Shown here: positions 1-10,386 of the stretch, in pieces
Layout: every line of letters starts with the position of its first letter
Position numbering within the stretch: the first letter of the stretch is position 1
The notes under the pieces: model-generated
What the model was told of the DNA's origin: nothing
What the model saw: only the letters and a program-made list of their open reading frames with translations
Database searches by the model: none
From: Okapia johnstoni
Lineage: Eukaryota > Chordata > Mammalia > Artiodactyla > Giraffidae
Direction of reading: 5' to 3'
Assembly: GCA_024291935.2 (NCBI GenBank)
Contig: CM044309.1
Span: 6,758,001-6,822,000, forward strand
Length of the DNA stretch: 64,000 bases
Position numbers and translations under genes: made by a program

Positions 1-188
1 GTGGCCCAGTGGTAAAGAATCTGCCTGCCGATGCAGGAGATGCGGATGAGATCCTGGGCCAGGATGATCCCCTGGAGGAGGAAAGGGCAACCTGGTGTTC
101 TCACTGGGATAACCCCATGCACAGGGGAGCCTGGTGGACATCCATGGGGTTGCCAAGAGTCAGACACGAACGAGAGACTGAGCACTTC
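1..188 (+). mobile_element. Bov-tA SINE, cut by window start
   Basis: The tRNA-like head (the phrase about gtaaagaatctgcctgc) is followed by the Bov-A body with the degenerate 'cacgaacgagagactgag' ending. The first bases of the head lie outside the window. The family is a ruminant SINE with a tRNA-Glu-like head joined to a BovB-derived tail. It is non-coding; the small open frames across it are accidental. Confidence 0.85.
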
Positions 189-476
189 TATGGTATGTAT
201 ATTAGCTGAATTCTTAAATCAGTTTTCAATTTCCAGACCCAGGTATCCTCTTATTTAGAGTACTGAAACTCCTTGTTGTCTCTCCTTCCTAAATTGTACC
301 TTTTTATTTTCACAGAGCCAACTAGATCTGCTAAGCACTTAAGTTCAAATACATTTGTGGGTTTCTGGACAAAATAACCTTAGATCTATTTGTACTTATT
401 TTATACATGAAATAAGAATTACTTTATATACAGCTTGCATGTTTTTTTTTTATTAGTAAAAAATATTTAGCAAGCG

Positions 477-638
477 TGAGAAGTCGTTGCAGTCGTGTCC
501 AGCTCTTTGTGACCCTATGAACTACAGCCCACCAGGCTCCTCTGTCCATGGAATTCTCCAGGCAGGAAAGAATACTGGAGTGGGTTGCCGTGCTCTCCTC
601 CAAGGGATCTTCCCAACCCAGGGATCAAACTGGGGTCG
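477..638 (-). mobile_element. Bov-tA/Bov-A SINE, antisense
   Basis: On the plus strand the order is gtcgtgtccagctctttgtg, then the 'aatactggagtgggttgcc' block, then the reversed tRNA-like body. This is the complement of the Bov-A then tRNA order. It stops inside the tRNA-like part, so the 5' head is missing. Confidence 0.8.
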
Positions 639-799
639 TGCCTTAATTATTTCTTTCAATTTATTTTTCAATACTATTCTGTTAAGTATTTCCTTCCCAA
701 AGAGTCAGACAGATATGCTTAAATATACTGCAATTTTATACACTTCCATCTTAAATTAGATGATTTTGTTTACTTTGGGGGATCCTGATTATACTCTCT

Positions 800-880
800 G
801 TTTAGTTGCTCAGCTGTGTCCAACTGTTTGGGGCCCTGTCCATGGGATTTTTCAGGCAAGAATGCTGGATTGGGCTACCC
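800..880 (-). mobile_element. Bov-A SINE fragment, antisense
   Basis: A diverged 80-bp piece contains the complement of the Bov-A core (gctcagctgtgtccaactg, then ggcaagaatgctggattggg). It has lost the tRNA-like head and has many substitutions, so it looks older than neighbouring copies. Confidence 0.65.
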
Positions 881-884
881 TCTA

Positions 885-2044
885 GGTTATTTATATTTCA
901 CTTTAGTTGAATTTTTTAGGATTTTTCTCAGAGTAGATGAGAATGGATCATGCTGGTCCAAGCAAGACTTTAAGAAGAGAACACTCACAGAATAGATATC
1001 CCAAGATTAAATAGGCACTTGTAATATAAAATTCCTCTGTCAATTATAACTCCCCCTTTGTGGTTTGTGAATTATTTTATATGTTTGAAGTTGGTCTCTA
1101 TACCAGTCAAATCTTAAAGTTCTTTCCACTTTGTCTTAAGTGTCAATATTAATCTTTTGGGACTATAACTAAATGTAAGTTTCTCAAGAAAAGAATTCGA
1201 ATTTTAGCATAAAGAGTCTCCTTTAGACATGTTAGATAACACTTAATGAAGCATTTTATATATTGTTAAGGCTTTATGCTATGCAGCCTGTGTATAAAAC
1301 GGTTATTGAAATGGTTTCAATATTTTAAAACTTACATAATTTCTCATCTAAGTGCTAAAAAGTCAGTACTTACACTGTGGCCACAAGTAATGTATGATAT
1401 GTGTTATTCTTAGCCATTATATTAATATTAATAATACTCATAAGGAATTAAACTATTAATTTTTGATTAGACCCAAAAAAGTCATATTATTGCACTAATT
1501 CAATCACAGGAAACACAAAGGATGCTGGATTTAAGCTGAATGCAAATAAAATTTAAGTATTTATTGTTCGATTTAACCACACTGGTATATGCTCTAGATG
1601 TGGCTTAGCTTTTATTCTAGTTATAGAAAATAATTCAATCAACTCTCTTCTTTTCATACAAAGGGAATATTTTTCCAACATGATTTTTCTGTTCATCTGA
1701 CCTGAAGAAATCTCTTCTACCCTGTCTTTAATCCATCTTTTAGAGCTACATCATAGCCCAATCTGAAGTGAATATTATTGCTATGCAACCAAGTGTTTTG
1801 CTAACTCCAAAAAGTCAACTTTTTTGCATTTACACAATCTGGAGAATTTTCAATTACAGAGAGCAACTGGCATTACCATAAACACAGCCAAGCATACCCT
1901 CTTGTAGGGCTAATGGCTGTGCCTGAGGTACAGTGTTCTGCTAGCGAGCAAATGGGGCTGAGCCGAGATACTTCTAATAGTGGAAGAGAAACACACAGCG
2001 GTACCAGAAGCCATCTGATCCCAAAGTGAGTTCTCTCCACTCAC
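885..2044. other. Single-copy AT-rich DNA, no gene seen
   Basis: I recognise no repeat family and no convincing open frame here. The stretch from about 1640 to 2040 is less AT-rich than its surroundings and has no repeat hallmarks, so it is a candidate for ordinary conserved non-coding DNA. That cannot be judged without an alignment. Confidence 0.5.
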
Positions 2045-2054
2045 CTCTTTTAAC

Positions 2055-2283
2055 TGGGGCTTCCTTGATGGCTCAGTGGTAAAGAATCTGCCTGCAGTCC
2101 AGGAGCTGCAGGAAACTCAGTTTCGATCCCTGGGTCCGGAAGATCCCCTGGAGGAGGGCATGGCAACCCACTCCAGTATTCTTGCCTGGAGAATCCCATG
2201 GACAGAGGAGCTTGGTGGGCTACAGTCCACAGAGTCACAAAGAATCGGACACGACTGAAGCAACTGAGCATGCACTCACACAG
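2055..2283 (+). mobile_element. Bov-tA SINE with target-site duplication
   Basis: Complete head-to-tail SINE: ggggcttccttgatggctca head, the gatccctgggtccggaagat middle, and the cggacacgactgaagcaact tail. It is bracketed by ctcttttaac (2045-2054) and ctctttcaac (2284-2293), a 10-bp duplication with one mismatch. That marks a single target-primed insertion. Confidence 0.9.
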
Positions 2284-2454
2284 CTCTTTCAACACCGGCT
2301 AAATCTAGGTAACTGTTGATGATCAACTAAGGTAGCATTCAAACATGACTTGTCCAGCCTGCTTAAGTCATCTCCATGCTTCACTCACGTTCACTAGTGT
2401 AGGGCCTGCCTCTAGGACTCGACATGCCATTTTCCCACCTCCTACATCAGTAAA

Positions 2455-2840
2455 GTGTTTCCTACTATATCAGTCAGGATGGGTTAGGTTGGGCATTTTA
2501 ATAAATTAACCCTGAAATCTCAATGGCTGAATAGCCCAAAGATTTGTTTTGCACTCATATAAAGTCTGATAGATATCAGGTGATTTTCCGGAACATCTAA
2601 TCTCTAAACATAGACTCAGTGTGATCCAGCCATGTCCATCTTGTGACTCTGCTTTCTCAACAGTTGCAGAGAAAGATATCACCTAGAGATCACAGTTGCT
2701 CTTTGCACTTCAGTCCAAAAATGATACAAGCACTTGTACTCAACCTATTGGCCAGAACTAGTCATACAGTGCTTAATCTGAAGCCAGGACAGGTGGCCCA
2801 GAGTGTCATTTTCTGCTGGTTGAATTCCCTTTATACTCAT
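2455..2840. repeat. Probable old interspersed repeat, unnamed
   Basis: The run around 'aaatctcaatggctgaatag' then 'gtgactctgctttctcaac' then 'attggccagaactagtcata' resembles a dispersed mammalian repeat pattern that I recognise but cannot name with confidence. It could be LTR-derived. The open frame at 2643-2861 falls inside it and is not a gene. Confidence 0.35.
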
Positions 2841-3105
2841 CACTTAACCACCGTGCAATAGCATAAAAAATTTACAAAGATCAATCTTTTTTGACCCTTT
2901 AAATGAAGACAGGGGACTGAGAGTATAGGCGTTTCTTGAAATGATTCTTTAGTTCTGTCCTGTTGTTTTATTTCTTTATGAAATAAGTGCAGTTGCTGAA
3001 TTAAATAAATATATAATTTGAACCTTCAATTAGATATAAAATATTATCTATAGGATCGTATTAAACCCGGTAAGGCTTCAACTTTACTTTAAAATTTCAT
3101 TTAGA

Positions 3106-3262
3106 GGGACTTCCTTGGTGTTCCAGGGGTTAAGACTCAACATCCCCTGTGCCCAGGTTCCTTCTCCGATCAGAAACTAAATCTCACATACTGCAACTAA
3201 GAGTTTGCATGCTGCAACTAAGACCTGGTGCAGCCAAATAAGTGAAAACAAAATAAAATACA
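3106..3262 (+). mobile_element. CHR-2-like SINE (cetartiodactyl)
   Basis: It starts gggacttccttggtgttcca and runs through 'ggttaagactcaac' and repeated 'ctgcaactaagac' phrases to an A-rich tail. This is the pattern of the older tRNA-derived CHR-type SINEs shared by ruminants, whales and hippos. The copy is diverged and shortened in the middle. Just beyond its tail sits a perfect 17-bp tandem duplication (3277-3293 and 3294-3310). Confidence 0.75.
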
Positions 3263-3489
3263 GTATTTATTGAACATACAGTACTAATATGAATACAGTA
3301 CTAATATGAACATATATTGTTGTTGCAATACATCCTTGAAACACTTTTTTCCTAGATCCCCAGCTTCTCAACTTTGCATTGCTGCTAGCAGGTGATAAAA
3401 TGACTGTTTACGTTTATTGATAATTAATTTAATTGCCATTGATTAATTGTTAATGACTGCAATGTATCAACCTATCACAGTTACAGGAG

Positions 3490-3860
3490 CTATGCTTCTC
3501 CTTTGTCCTTCTCAGCCTTCACAATAAGCAAACACTAAATTCTGTCAGTTCTACCTCCTCAGCAGCCCTCACGTCCATTCATTTCTTGGCTTCTCCGTTG
3601 TCTCTTTTCACATCCCTGCCCACCTCTCAATTTTATAACTGTGAAAACCTCAGTGACTGGTTTCCCTTAGCTCCATATGACACACCTCGCATCCAGCGTC
3701 TGCTTTTCATCCAGAATTACATAAATACAGCAGAGTGTTTGTGTATGTATTAATTAAAATGCAGTCATGTCATTGTCATTCCCCAATCAAATTAAGTCAC
3801 ACTCTTAGCATAGTGTCACAAGGTATCGTATGGTCTGTTGAACTCTCTGGCTTCATCCCC
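3490..3860 (+). repeat. Possible L2 LINE remnant
   Basis: A pyrimidine-rich stretch has an L2-like order (cttctccgttgtctcttttc, later 'ccagaattacataaatac'). It is very diverged and no coding frame survives. The call rests on general resemblance only. Confidence 0.3.
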
Positions 3861-3906
3861 ACCACCCTCATCCACTTCAGCTACTGAGATATGCTTATTC
3901 TTCCCA

Positions 3907-4238
3907 AGCTCCCTGATAGCTCAGTTGGTAAAAAAAAAAAAAAAAAAAAAAAAAATCCACCTGCAGTGCAGGAGACTCCAGTTTGATTGCTAGGTCGGGA
4001 AGATTCGCTAGAGAAGGGATAAGCTACCCACTCCAATATTCCTGGGCTTCCCCTGTGGCTCAGCTGGTAAAGAATCTGCCTGCAATGTGGGAGACCTGGG
4101 TTCAATCCCTGGGTTGGGAAGATCCCCTGCAGAAGGGAAACGCTACCCACTCCAGTATTCTGGCCTAGAGAATTCCATGGACTGTATAGCCCATGGGGTC
4201 ACACAGAGTCGGACATGACTGAGTGACTTTCACTTTTC
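3907..4238 (+). mobile_element. Tandem Bov-tA dimer with A26 run
   Basis: Two tRNA-like units lie in tandem. The first (about 3907-4047) ends at 'cccactccaatattcc'. The second (about 4048-4238) carries the full Bov-A tail ending gactgagtgactttcact. In the first unit, 26 consecutive A (3930-3955) replace the short 'taaaga' stretch of the head. The pair is flanked by attcttccca at 3897-3906 and 4239-4248, so it inserted as one unit. Confidence 0.88.
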
Positions 4239-4248
4239 ATTCTTCCCA

Positions 4249-5108
4249 GGATTACACATCTCTTATTTTTGACGAGGTTCATATGCATCTCTTTATGCCT
4301 GAGATACCCTAATCTCCTTGCACTGAATGTTGGCTAATTTCTACTTACCCGTTAGGATAAATTACTAATTGGTATGGTAATTATCTCTAAACATGAATGA
4401 GAGCCTCTTCTTTTAAGCTTTCACATCTTATTCTGACCTTGTCATAGTTCTTGTTGCACAAGATAGAAATTTTTTCCTTGTTGTGGATCTCTCCAGCTAT
4501 ACCAGCCTTGTTCAAATTGCAATCTAAAGAGAACTTTCATTTGAATTATTTAGGAAGCCTGTTAATGTAGATCCTAAAATGCCACTCTAGACCTACTAAA
4601 TCAGAATTCCTGAGAGTGAGGTCCAAAACTCTATGTTTAAGCACATTATTCAGGTGGGGCTAAGGCCTTTTGAAGGTGAAAAACCATTAACACAAGATGA
4701 AAGTCCTTTTGGAGATAGACTGACACAGCTGATTTCTCTACATACATTTCTTTATGCCCAGCATCATCCTTGGCTTAAGAGGCAGGCAAGAGAGAATTAT
4801 GAAAGTTACATCCATTTGTATCATATTTGTCAATGCAAAATTAATGGCTTTCATAACTCAGCCAAGATTCAGCAAATGTTTAATTAACTAACTAAAGGTA
4901 CTCAAACAACCTGAGGTTTACACATTTATCACTGAATTGTTTTGCCAAGTGTTTCTAATTTCTTTATCATTTTCTTTTCCTTATGTTTCTATCTAAGCTT
5001 TATTTCTAATTATTATTTAACAAGTGAAATTTTAAGACATGCCAATGCTTTTTTCTTTTGAGAAGTAATTTGTATTGTCCTTACCTTGAAAAGGCAGCTT
5101 CTAAAAAT
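4249..5108. other. Mostly single-copy DNA with MER5-like piece
   Basis: Around 4540-4660 the phrase 'ctagacctactaaatcagaa' followed by 'ctatgtttaagcac' matches the pattern of a MER5-type non-autonomous hAT element. The rest is AT-rich and unassigned. The 84-codon frame at 4633-4887 has no recognisable protein features. Confidence 0.45.
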
Positions 5109-5216
5109 TAAACAAATGGGACCTAATTCAACTTAAAAGCTTTCGTACAACAAAGAAAACCAAAAACAAAATGCAAAGACTACACTCAGAATGGCAGAAA
5201 GTATTTGCAATTGAAG
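5109..5216 (+). mobile_element. L1 ORF2 fragment
   Basis: The phrase aacaaatgggacctaattca and the following 'cttaaaagctttcgtacaac' match the C-terminal third of L1 ORF2 seen again at 29.7 kb and 38.0 kb. Only about 110 bp remain; the BovB at 5233 starts shortly after. Confidence 0.75.
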
Positions 5217-5232
5217 GACCATACAGAGGATG

Positions 5233-6510
5233 AGTTCAGTCTGTTCAGTAGCTCAGTCATGTCCGACTCTTTGCGACCCCATGGACTGCAACACTCCAGG
5301 CCTTCCTGTCCATCACCAACTCCAGGAGAGTGCTCAAATTCATGTCCTTTGAGTTGGTGATTTCATCCAACCATCTTATCCTCTGTCATCCCCTTCTCCT
5401 CCTGCCTTCAATCTTTCCCAGCATCAGAGTTTTTTGCAATGAGTCAGTTGTTCACATTAGGTGGCTAAAGAATTGGAGCTTCAGCTTCATCATCAGTCCT
5501 TCCAATGAATATTCAAAGTTCATTTCCTTTAGGATTGAGTGATTTGATCTCCTTGCAGTCCACGGGACTCTCAAGAGTCTTCTCCAACACCGCAGTTCAA
5601 AATCATCAACTCTTTGTTGCTCAGCTTTCTTCATAATCCAACTCTCACATCCATACATGACTACTAGAAAAACCATAGCCTTGACTAGACAGACCTTTGT
5701 TGGCAAAGTAATGTCTCTGCTCTTTAATATGCTGTTTAGGTTGGTCATAGCTTTTCTTTCAAGGAGCAAGCGTCTTTTAATTTCATGGCTGCAGTCACCA
5801 TCTGCAGTGATTTTGGAGTCCAAAAAAATAAAGTCTGTCTCTGTTTCCATTGTTTCCCCATCTATTTGCCATGAAGTGATGGGACCAGATGCCATGATCT
5901 TAGTTTTATGAATATTGAGTTTTAAACCAACTTTTTCACTCTCCTCTTTCACTTTCATCAAGAGGCTCTTTAGTTCTTCTTCACTGTCTGCCATAAGGGT
6001 GGTGTCATCTGCATGTCTGAGGTTATTGATATTTCTCCCGGCAATCTTGATTCCAGCTTGTGCTTCATCCAGCCTGGCATTTTGCATGATGTATTCTGCA
6101 TATAAGTTAAATAAGCAGGGTGACAATATATAGACTTGACATACTCCTTTCCCAGTTCAGAACCAGTCTGTTGTTCCATGTCCAGTTCTAACTGCTGCTT
6201 CCCAATCTGCATACAGATTTCTCAGGAGGCAGGCCAGGTGCTCTGATATTCCCATCTCTTGAAGAATTTTCCACAGTTTATTGTGATCCACACAGTCAAA
6301 GGCTTTGGCATAGTCAGTAAAGGAGAAGTAGATGTTATTCTGGAACTCTCTTGCTTTTTCAATGATCCAACAGATGTTGGCAATTTGATCAATGGACATG
6401 AGGTTGAACAAGCTCCCAGAGCTGATGATGAGCAGGGAAGCCTGGCGTGCTGCAATCTATGGGGTGGCAAGGAGTCGTACACCACTGAGTGACTGAACTG
6501 AACTGAAAAA
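5233..6510 (-). mobile_element. BovB LINE with two opposed 3' ends
   Basis: From 5233 to 6390 this is a BovB copy in antisense, its 3' terminus at the left (gttcagtctgttcagtagct). At 6390/6391 the sequence switches to the sense strand: 6391-6510 is about 120 bp of BovB 3' terminus ending 'gactgaactgaactgaa'. So both outer edges are 3' ends. Twin priming cannot explain this, since it would not leave the 3' end on the inverted arm. No clear target-site duplication was found. Confidence 0.85.
5452..6411 (-). pseudogene. BovB reverse transcriptase remnant
   Basis: This frame encodes the back half of an RTE-type reverse transcriptase. The upstream segment (6157-6411) holds the motif-A region FTDYAKAFDCVDH. 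After a frameshift near 6130-6160, the 224-residue segment 5452-6126 carries the motif-C region, but as RHADD instead of YADD, so the active site is altered. The C-terminal CESW and W-rich thumb/tail region follows. It is broken by the frameshift and not functional. Confidence 0.85.
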
Positions 6511-9085
6511 TTGTGTCAGATTATGAGATTACAGTTTGCATATTCATTACTTTCATTCTTTCTTACTTACCCTAAAATGTGCCATGAGAATATACCATAC
6601 TTTGGAGAGGAAAGGGAAAAATAATGAATTCTGTGGTCTTATTTCTAACTGCTGCCTTAAGCAATGGAAGATTCTGAATGTTTGAAACAATGAAAATCCT
6701 TAATTGCATCAAATGAATTGGCCTAAAAGAAATTTTATCTATTATACCTGGTGGAATGATTTCATCTCCCTTCCTGAAGAATGAGGCAGTTATTAAGCAT
6801 AGATTGAATGTGGATTCAAGTTAAATCACACATTAATATTAAATTGTATGTCCTTAAAAAATTTTTAATTTATGAAATCTTTTTTTTAGCAAAAAAGAAT
6901 AATTAAATTGATTTCCACCATTGCTCAGAGAATATTCCCAGCTGCAGGCAAAATCCATTAGAAGAACATCTCTATTAGAATGAAACACAAATCCAGTGAA
7001 CATTTATATGCAACATTTGGAAATTCATGCTTTAGGCTTATGGAAGTGATTCAAATGACTGCCTCTCATTAAATGTTGAGAGCGAAACCGAACTGATATG
7101 CCATTCTAATGAGCAACTCTTTCAACTGTTATAAAGGGGACTATAGTGAGTATCTCAAGCACTCAGTGGCATAAATCAATCATTACCTAAAGCAATGGAG
7201 TCAGGCTTAACCAGGAAATGCAAGGAATATATACATATAGCCACACTACCTAAAATGGAATCAATGGCTGCCATAATGAGATTATTTTGCTCACATTATT
7301 ACTCCCACAGTATTACTTTACTTTTATTGTAATCGAAAGGTGTAATATATTTTTAAAAGATTCTCATGATTGATTTTCAAATTGTGTGTTTATTCTATGA
7401 TGGAAGGTATTAAACACGTCTCAAAGAAAAACACTTTCTTTTTTTCATTTTGAATATTTAACCAAAAATTATCAGTTATTCTTAAAATTATTTCAACAAT
7501 ATCAAACCCAATTAGTCTGTAGAAAAAAAGGATAAAGATCAGTTAGCTCATATAAAGAGTGGTCAGATTATGACTTAATGACAGAGGAAGTTTATTGCAT
7601 AAGTTTTTTAAGTAATACATTTTCATGTCAGTCAACAAAGAGAACTATGGAGGACAGTTCTCCCTAAAAGAATATAGGGAAGGAATGGAAGAGAAAGAGT
7701 AAGAATAATTTGACGGGTGTGGGCACTGAAGGGAGTGGTAAGTGAGGGTAAGTAAAGAAGTAATACTGTGAGTAAACATCACTTTAAAGTGGAGGAGAAT
7801 CCAGGCAGAGTGCTCAGGAAGTTGGCCCCTCTCCTCCTGCAAGTCTACCATCCTATATACAGGATACGACCGTATCCAGTTGTTTTACAGTTCTCTTTAT
7901 TCTGGGGACTTTGCCCTTCCCATGTTTCATGATATCCACTAGAGTCGCTTCCTACCAGTGACTCTCAGAATTTTCTCATTATACTTCATGTATGTCTTTC
8001 TGATGCCTACAAACATCTACCAAAAAAGAAAATTATCAGAACCCTTAGGTCATCAAAAGGATACTTAAGGGGGCTCATTCTTGTGTTTTCCATTTCCAAG
8101 CATTCGTTCTTTCAGTCTTGAGGTGGTGATTAAGAGCGATGATTCAAGCCTGTTAAAGTAGATATCATGGGGAAGCAGGGGCAACTTGGAGGAAGAATGC
8201 TGGAGGACACTGGGTGCCCATTGCCCCAACCCTACCACCAGATCCACTGTCTTCCCTTCACCACCATGCTCTCTGCCACAGGAAGTTGCCTTTTATGAAC
8301 TTTATCACCCAGGCTTCTTTACCCTCCGGCCTTCATTTTGGTTTGGCTAAAAAGAGTTACCCACAGGAAAACTGGAACATAAAAGGAGAAATACTAACGG
8401 GCATTCCTGCCTCCTCTTACCTGTTTTGGCACTCTACAGTCTTCATCTGAATACAAAGCTCCCATCACAACTAATCTTCCCAGGATCTAAATTCTTTTCA
8501 GATTCAGCATCACATTTTCTCTTATTGCCCCTTCAAGCCTTAAACAACCATAGCTTCCCCTATAGCCAGTCCCTGAAACTTCAACAGTCTGATCATTCAT
8601 TTAACTCCACCCACACCGCAGTATTTGTTCTGCTCATTAACTTCTCTTTGCTCAACCTACCAAGCGTGCCTTCTCTTTGCTGTCAGAACCTTGACACAGC
8701 CTGGAGATAGTTCAGCATTGCACATCACAAACTTTTCCCTCAGGAACTCTAAGAAGTTGAAGAATTGGTCACTCTAGACCAATGCTAGAACTGAAAATTA
8801 CAACTCTGTAACATCTCTCCACCTTCTTCCACTGACCAGGATTCATCTACCTGAGAAATTTGTCAGAGATGATTGCAAATACCTACAACATTTGTCTTTG
8901 TGTCATTGACAAAGAAGAGGATATTCCTAATAAAATACAGTGTGATAATAGTGGATATTGAAATAAACAAATACAAATATTACCCATAATTTTAATCCCC
9001 TCAAAAATGTTAACAAAATAGTCCCTTTATGATCATTCTATGACAGTTCCTTATTTCTTTCCAGCAATATTATAAGTTGTATAAG
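6511..9085. other. Repeat-poor single-copy DNA
   Basis: This is the longest stretch in the first 20 kb without recognisable mobile elements. About 6890-7190 is AT-rich but not low-complexity, with homeodomain-like ATTA cores, and could be conserved non-coding DNA. About 8210-8720 is pyrimidine-rich with small open frames (78 and 94 codons) that lack start context, splice signals or recognisable domains. I call no gene. Confidence 0.5.
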
Positions 9086-9089
9086 TTTG

Positions 9090-9240
9090 CTAATCTGCTT
9101 TTATTTATTTTTGGCCCCCTCACTGCACAGAAGCTACATGAAGGCCCATGTCTGTACTCATTGTGTATGCCTGGTGTCAGAGAAGAGTAGACCACAAAAT
9201 AGTCACTCAATAAACAGTATTTGTGAATAAATAAAGAACT
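9090..9240 (+). repeat. L2 LINE 3' end
   Basis: The terminal phrase 'cactcaataaacagtatttg' followed by 'tgaataaataaa' is the usual L2 3' end, preceded by 'catgtctgtactcattg'. It is an old, diverged remnant. Confidence 0.55.
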
Positions 9241-9259
9241 TTATTTTCATCATTTCATG

Positions 9260-9410
9260 TAATTGTCCTTACCATCCTTCAATGAGTCCTGTATTACTAT
9301 TATTCTCATTTACAGATGAGGAAACATTATCAGAAAAGATAAGTACCTTGCCTAATTTCACACAGTTAGTAAGTAGTCAAGTTAGGACTGGAGCCTATAT
9401 TTGTCTTATA
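9260..9410 (-). repeat. MIR SINE, antisense
   Basis: The phrases cagatgaggaaacattatca, 'taccttgcctaatttcac' and 'cacagttagtaagtag' are the complement of the MIR core. Confidence 0.75.
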
Positions 9411-9454
9411 CTTCCCTTTTCTATTTCATGGAAGCTCTGAGTATGGTCATTAAT

Positions 9455-10370
9455 TAATTCAATTAATATTCATGTGAATACTTATTTTGTATCATACACT
9501 AGTTCTGGGAGCTAGGTATATTGCACTAAACAAAAGAGAAAAAATCTCCTCCCTCAGTGAGCTAGTCAAAATTAAAATTACAAAGACAAATAATAGAAAC
9601 AAATCAATAAGACATGTAATAAAATACCAGAGTCATCATTTTTTGAAGAAAATTAAAACAGAGTAAGGGGATAGAAATAGTGAGTGGGTTACTATTTTAC
9701 CTTGAATTGTCAGTGAAGGCCACTTGGAGATCTGGGAGGTTGCTGGCCTATATAATATCTTTTGAGCACATCAGAAAAAAGGCAGACCTTCCTTCAGCCA
9801 CTTGCAACCCTTCTTGTGAACCACCGTGGCTCTCTGCTTCCATGGCAATTATCATAGCCCGGTCTCTCATTTCTCACCTTAGGTTTTACTGCAAGAGTTT
9901 TCTGATTTGTCTGTCTACTCCTTTTGCCCTCTGCTATCAGACCAAGCAGAGGCTGGATTTTGGGCTCCATTTCGATCTCTTTCAGACAGCTTCGTATAGA
10001 GGTCAACTCAATGTGACAGCCTGTTTCAGGAGGTGATGTTTGACTAAAGGCCTGAATAAAATGAGGGATCAAGCCATGAGAACATGGGGAAGGAAGAGCA
10101 TTTTTTAATCCCTAAATCTAGAGCATGTTTGGTATGTCATAGTAGAGCAAGACCAGTGTGGTGGAGTGACCAAGAGGAAAACAGTAGGAAAAGGAGTCGA
10201 TCTGGTAAGGACTTTGCATTTTATTTTAAGGGTAAGGGAAACCCATTAAAGTAGGGAGTTATGAATTCTCTCTCTTAACATGAAAAAACTCCTTTACATA
10301 GGAGATAAGATTTGACCTGAAGATACAAAAACAAGTTGGAGTTGTCCCATGCATAGAGATTCAATGTAGA
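9455..10370 (-). repeat. L2 LINE remnant, antisense, with unassigned block
   Basis: Antisense L2 wording is recognisable at about 9455-9735 ('actagttctgggagctaggt') and resumes at about 10020 ('aggaggtgatgtttgactaa', 'ggaaggaagagcatttttta', 'ggtaaggactttgcatttta'). The block between (about 9735-10020) does not fit L2 and may be an older insertion. The 118-codon frame at 9680-10036 straddles both and is not a gene. Confidence 0.5.
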
Positions 10371-10386
10371 AGAAATCTGCAAGGTT

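Noticed and set aside
3930..3955. A26 run as a poly(A) tail of a processed pseudogene.
   Set aside because: It is internal to the tRNA-like head of a SINE, and SINE sequence continues on both sides.
9680..10072. 118-codon plus-strand and 92-codon minus-strand frames.
   Set aside because: They straddle antisense L2 remnant and an unassigned block; no domain and no start context.
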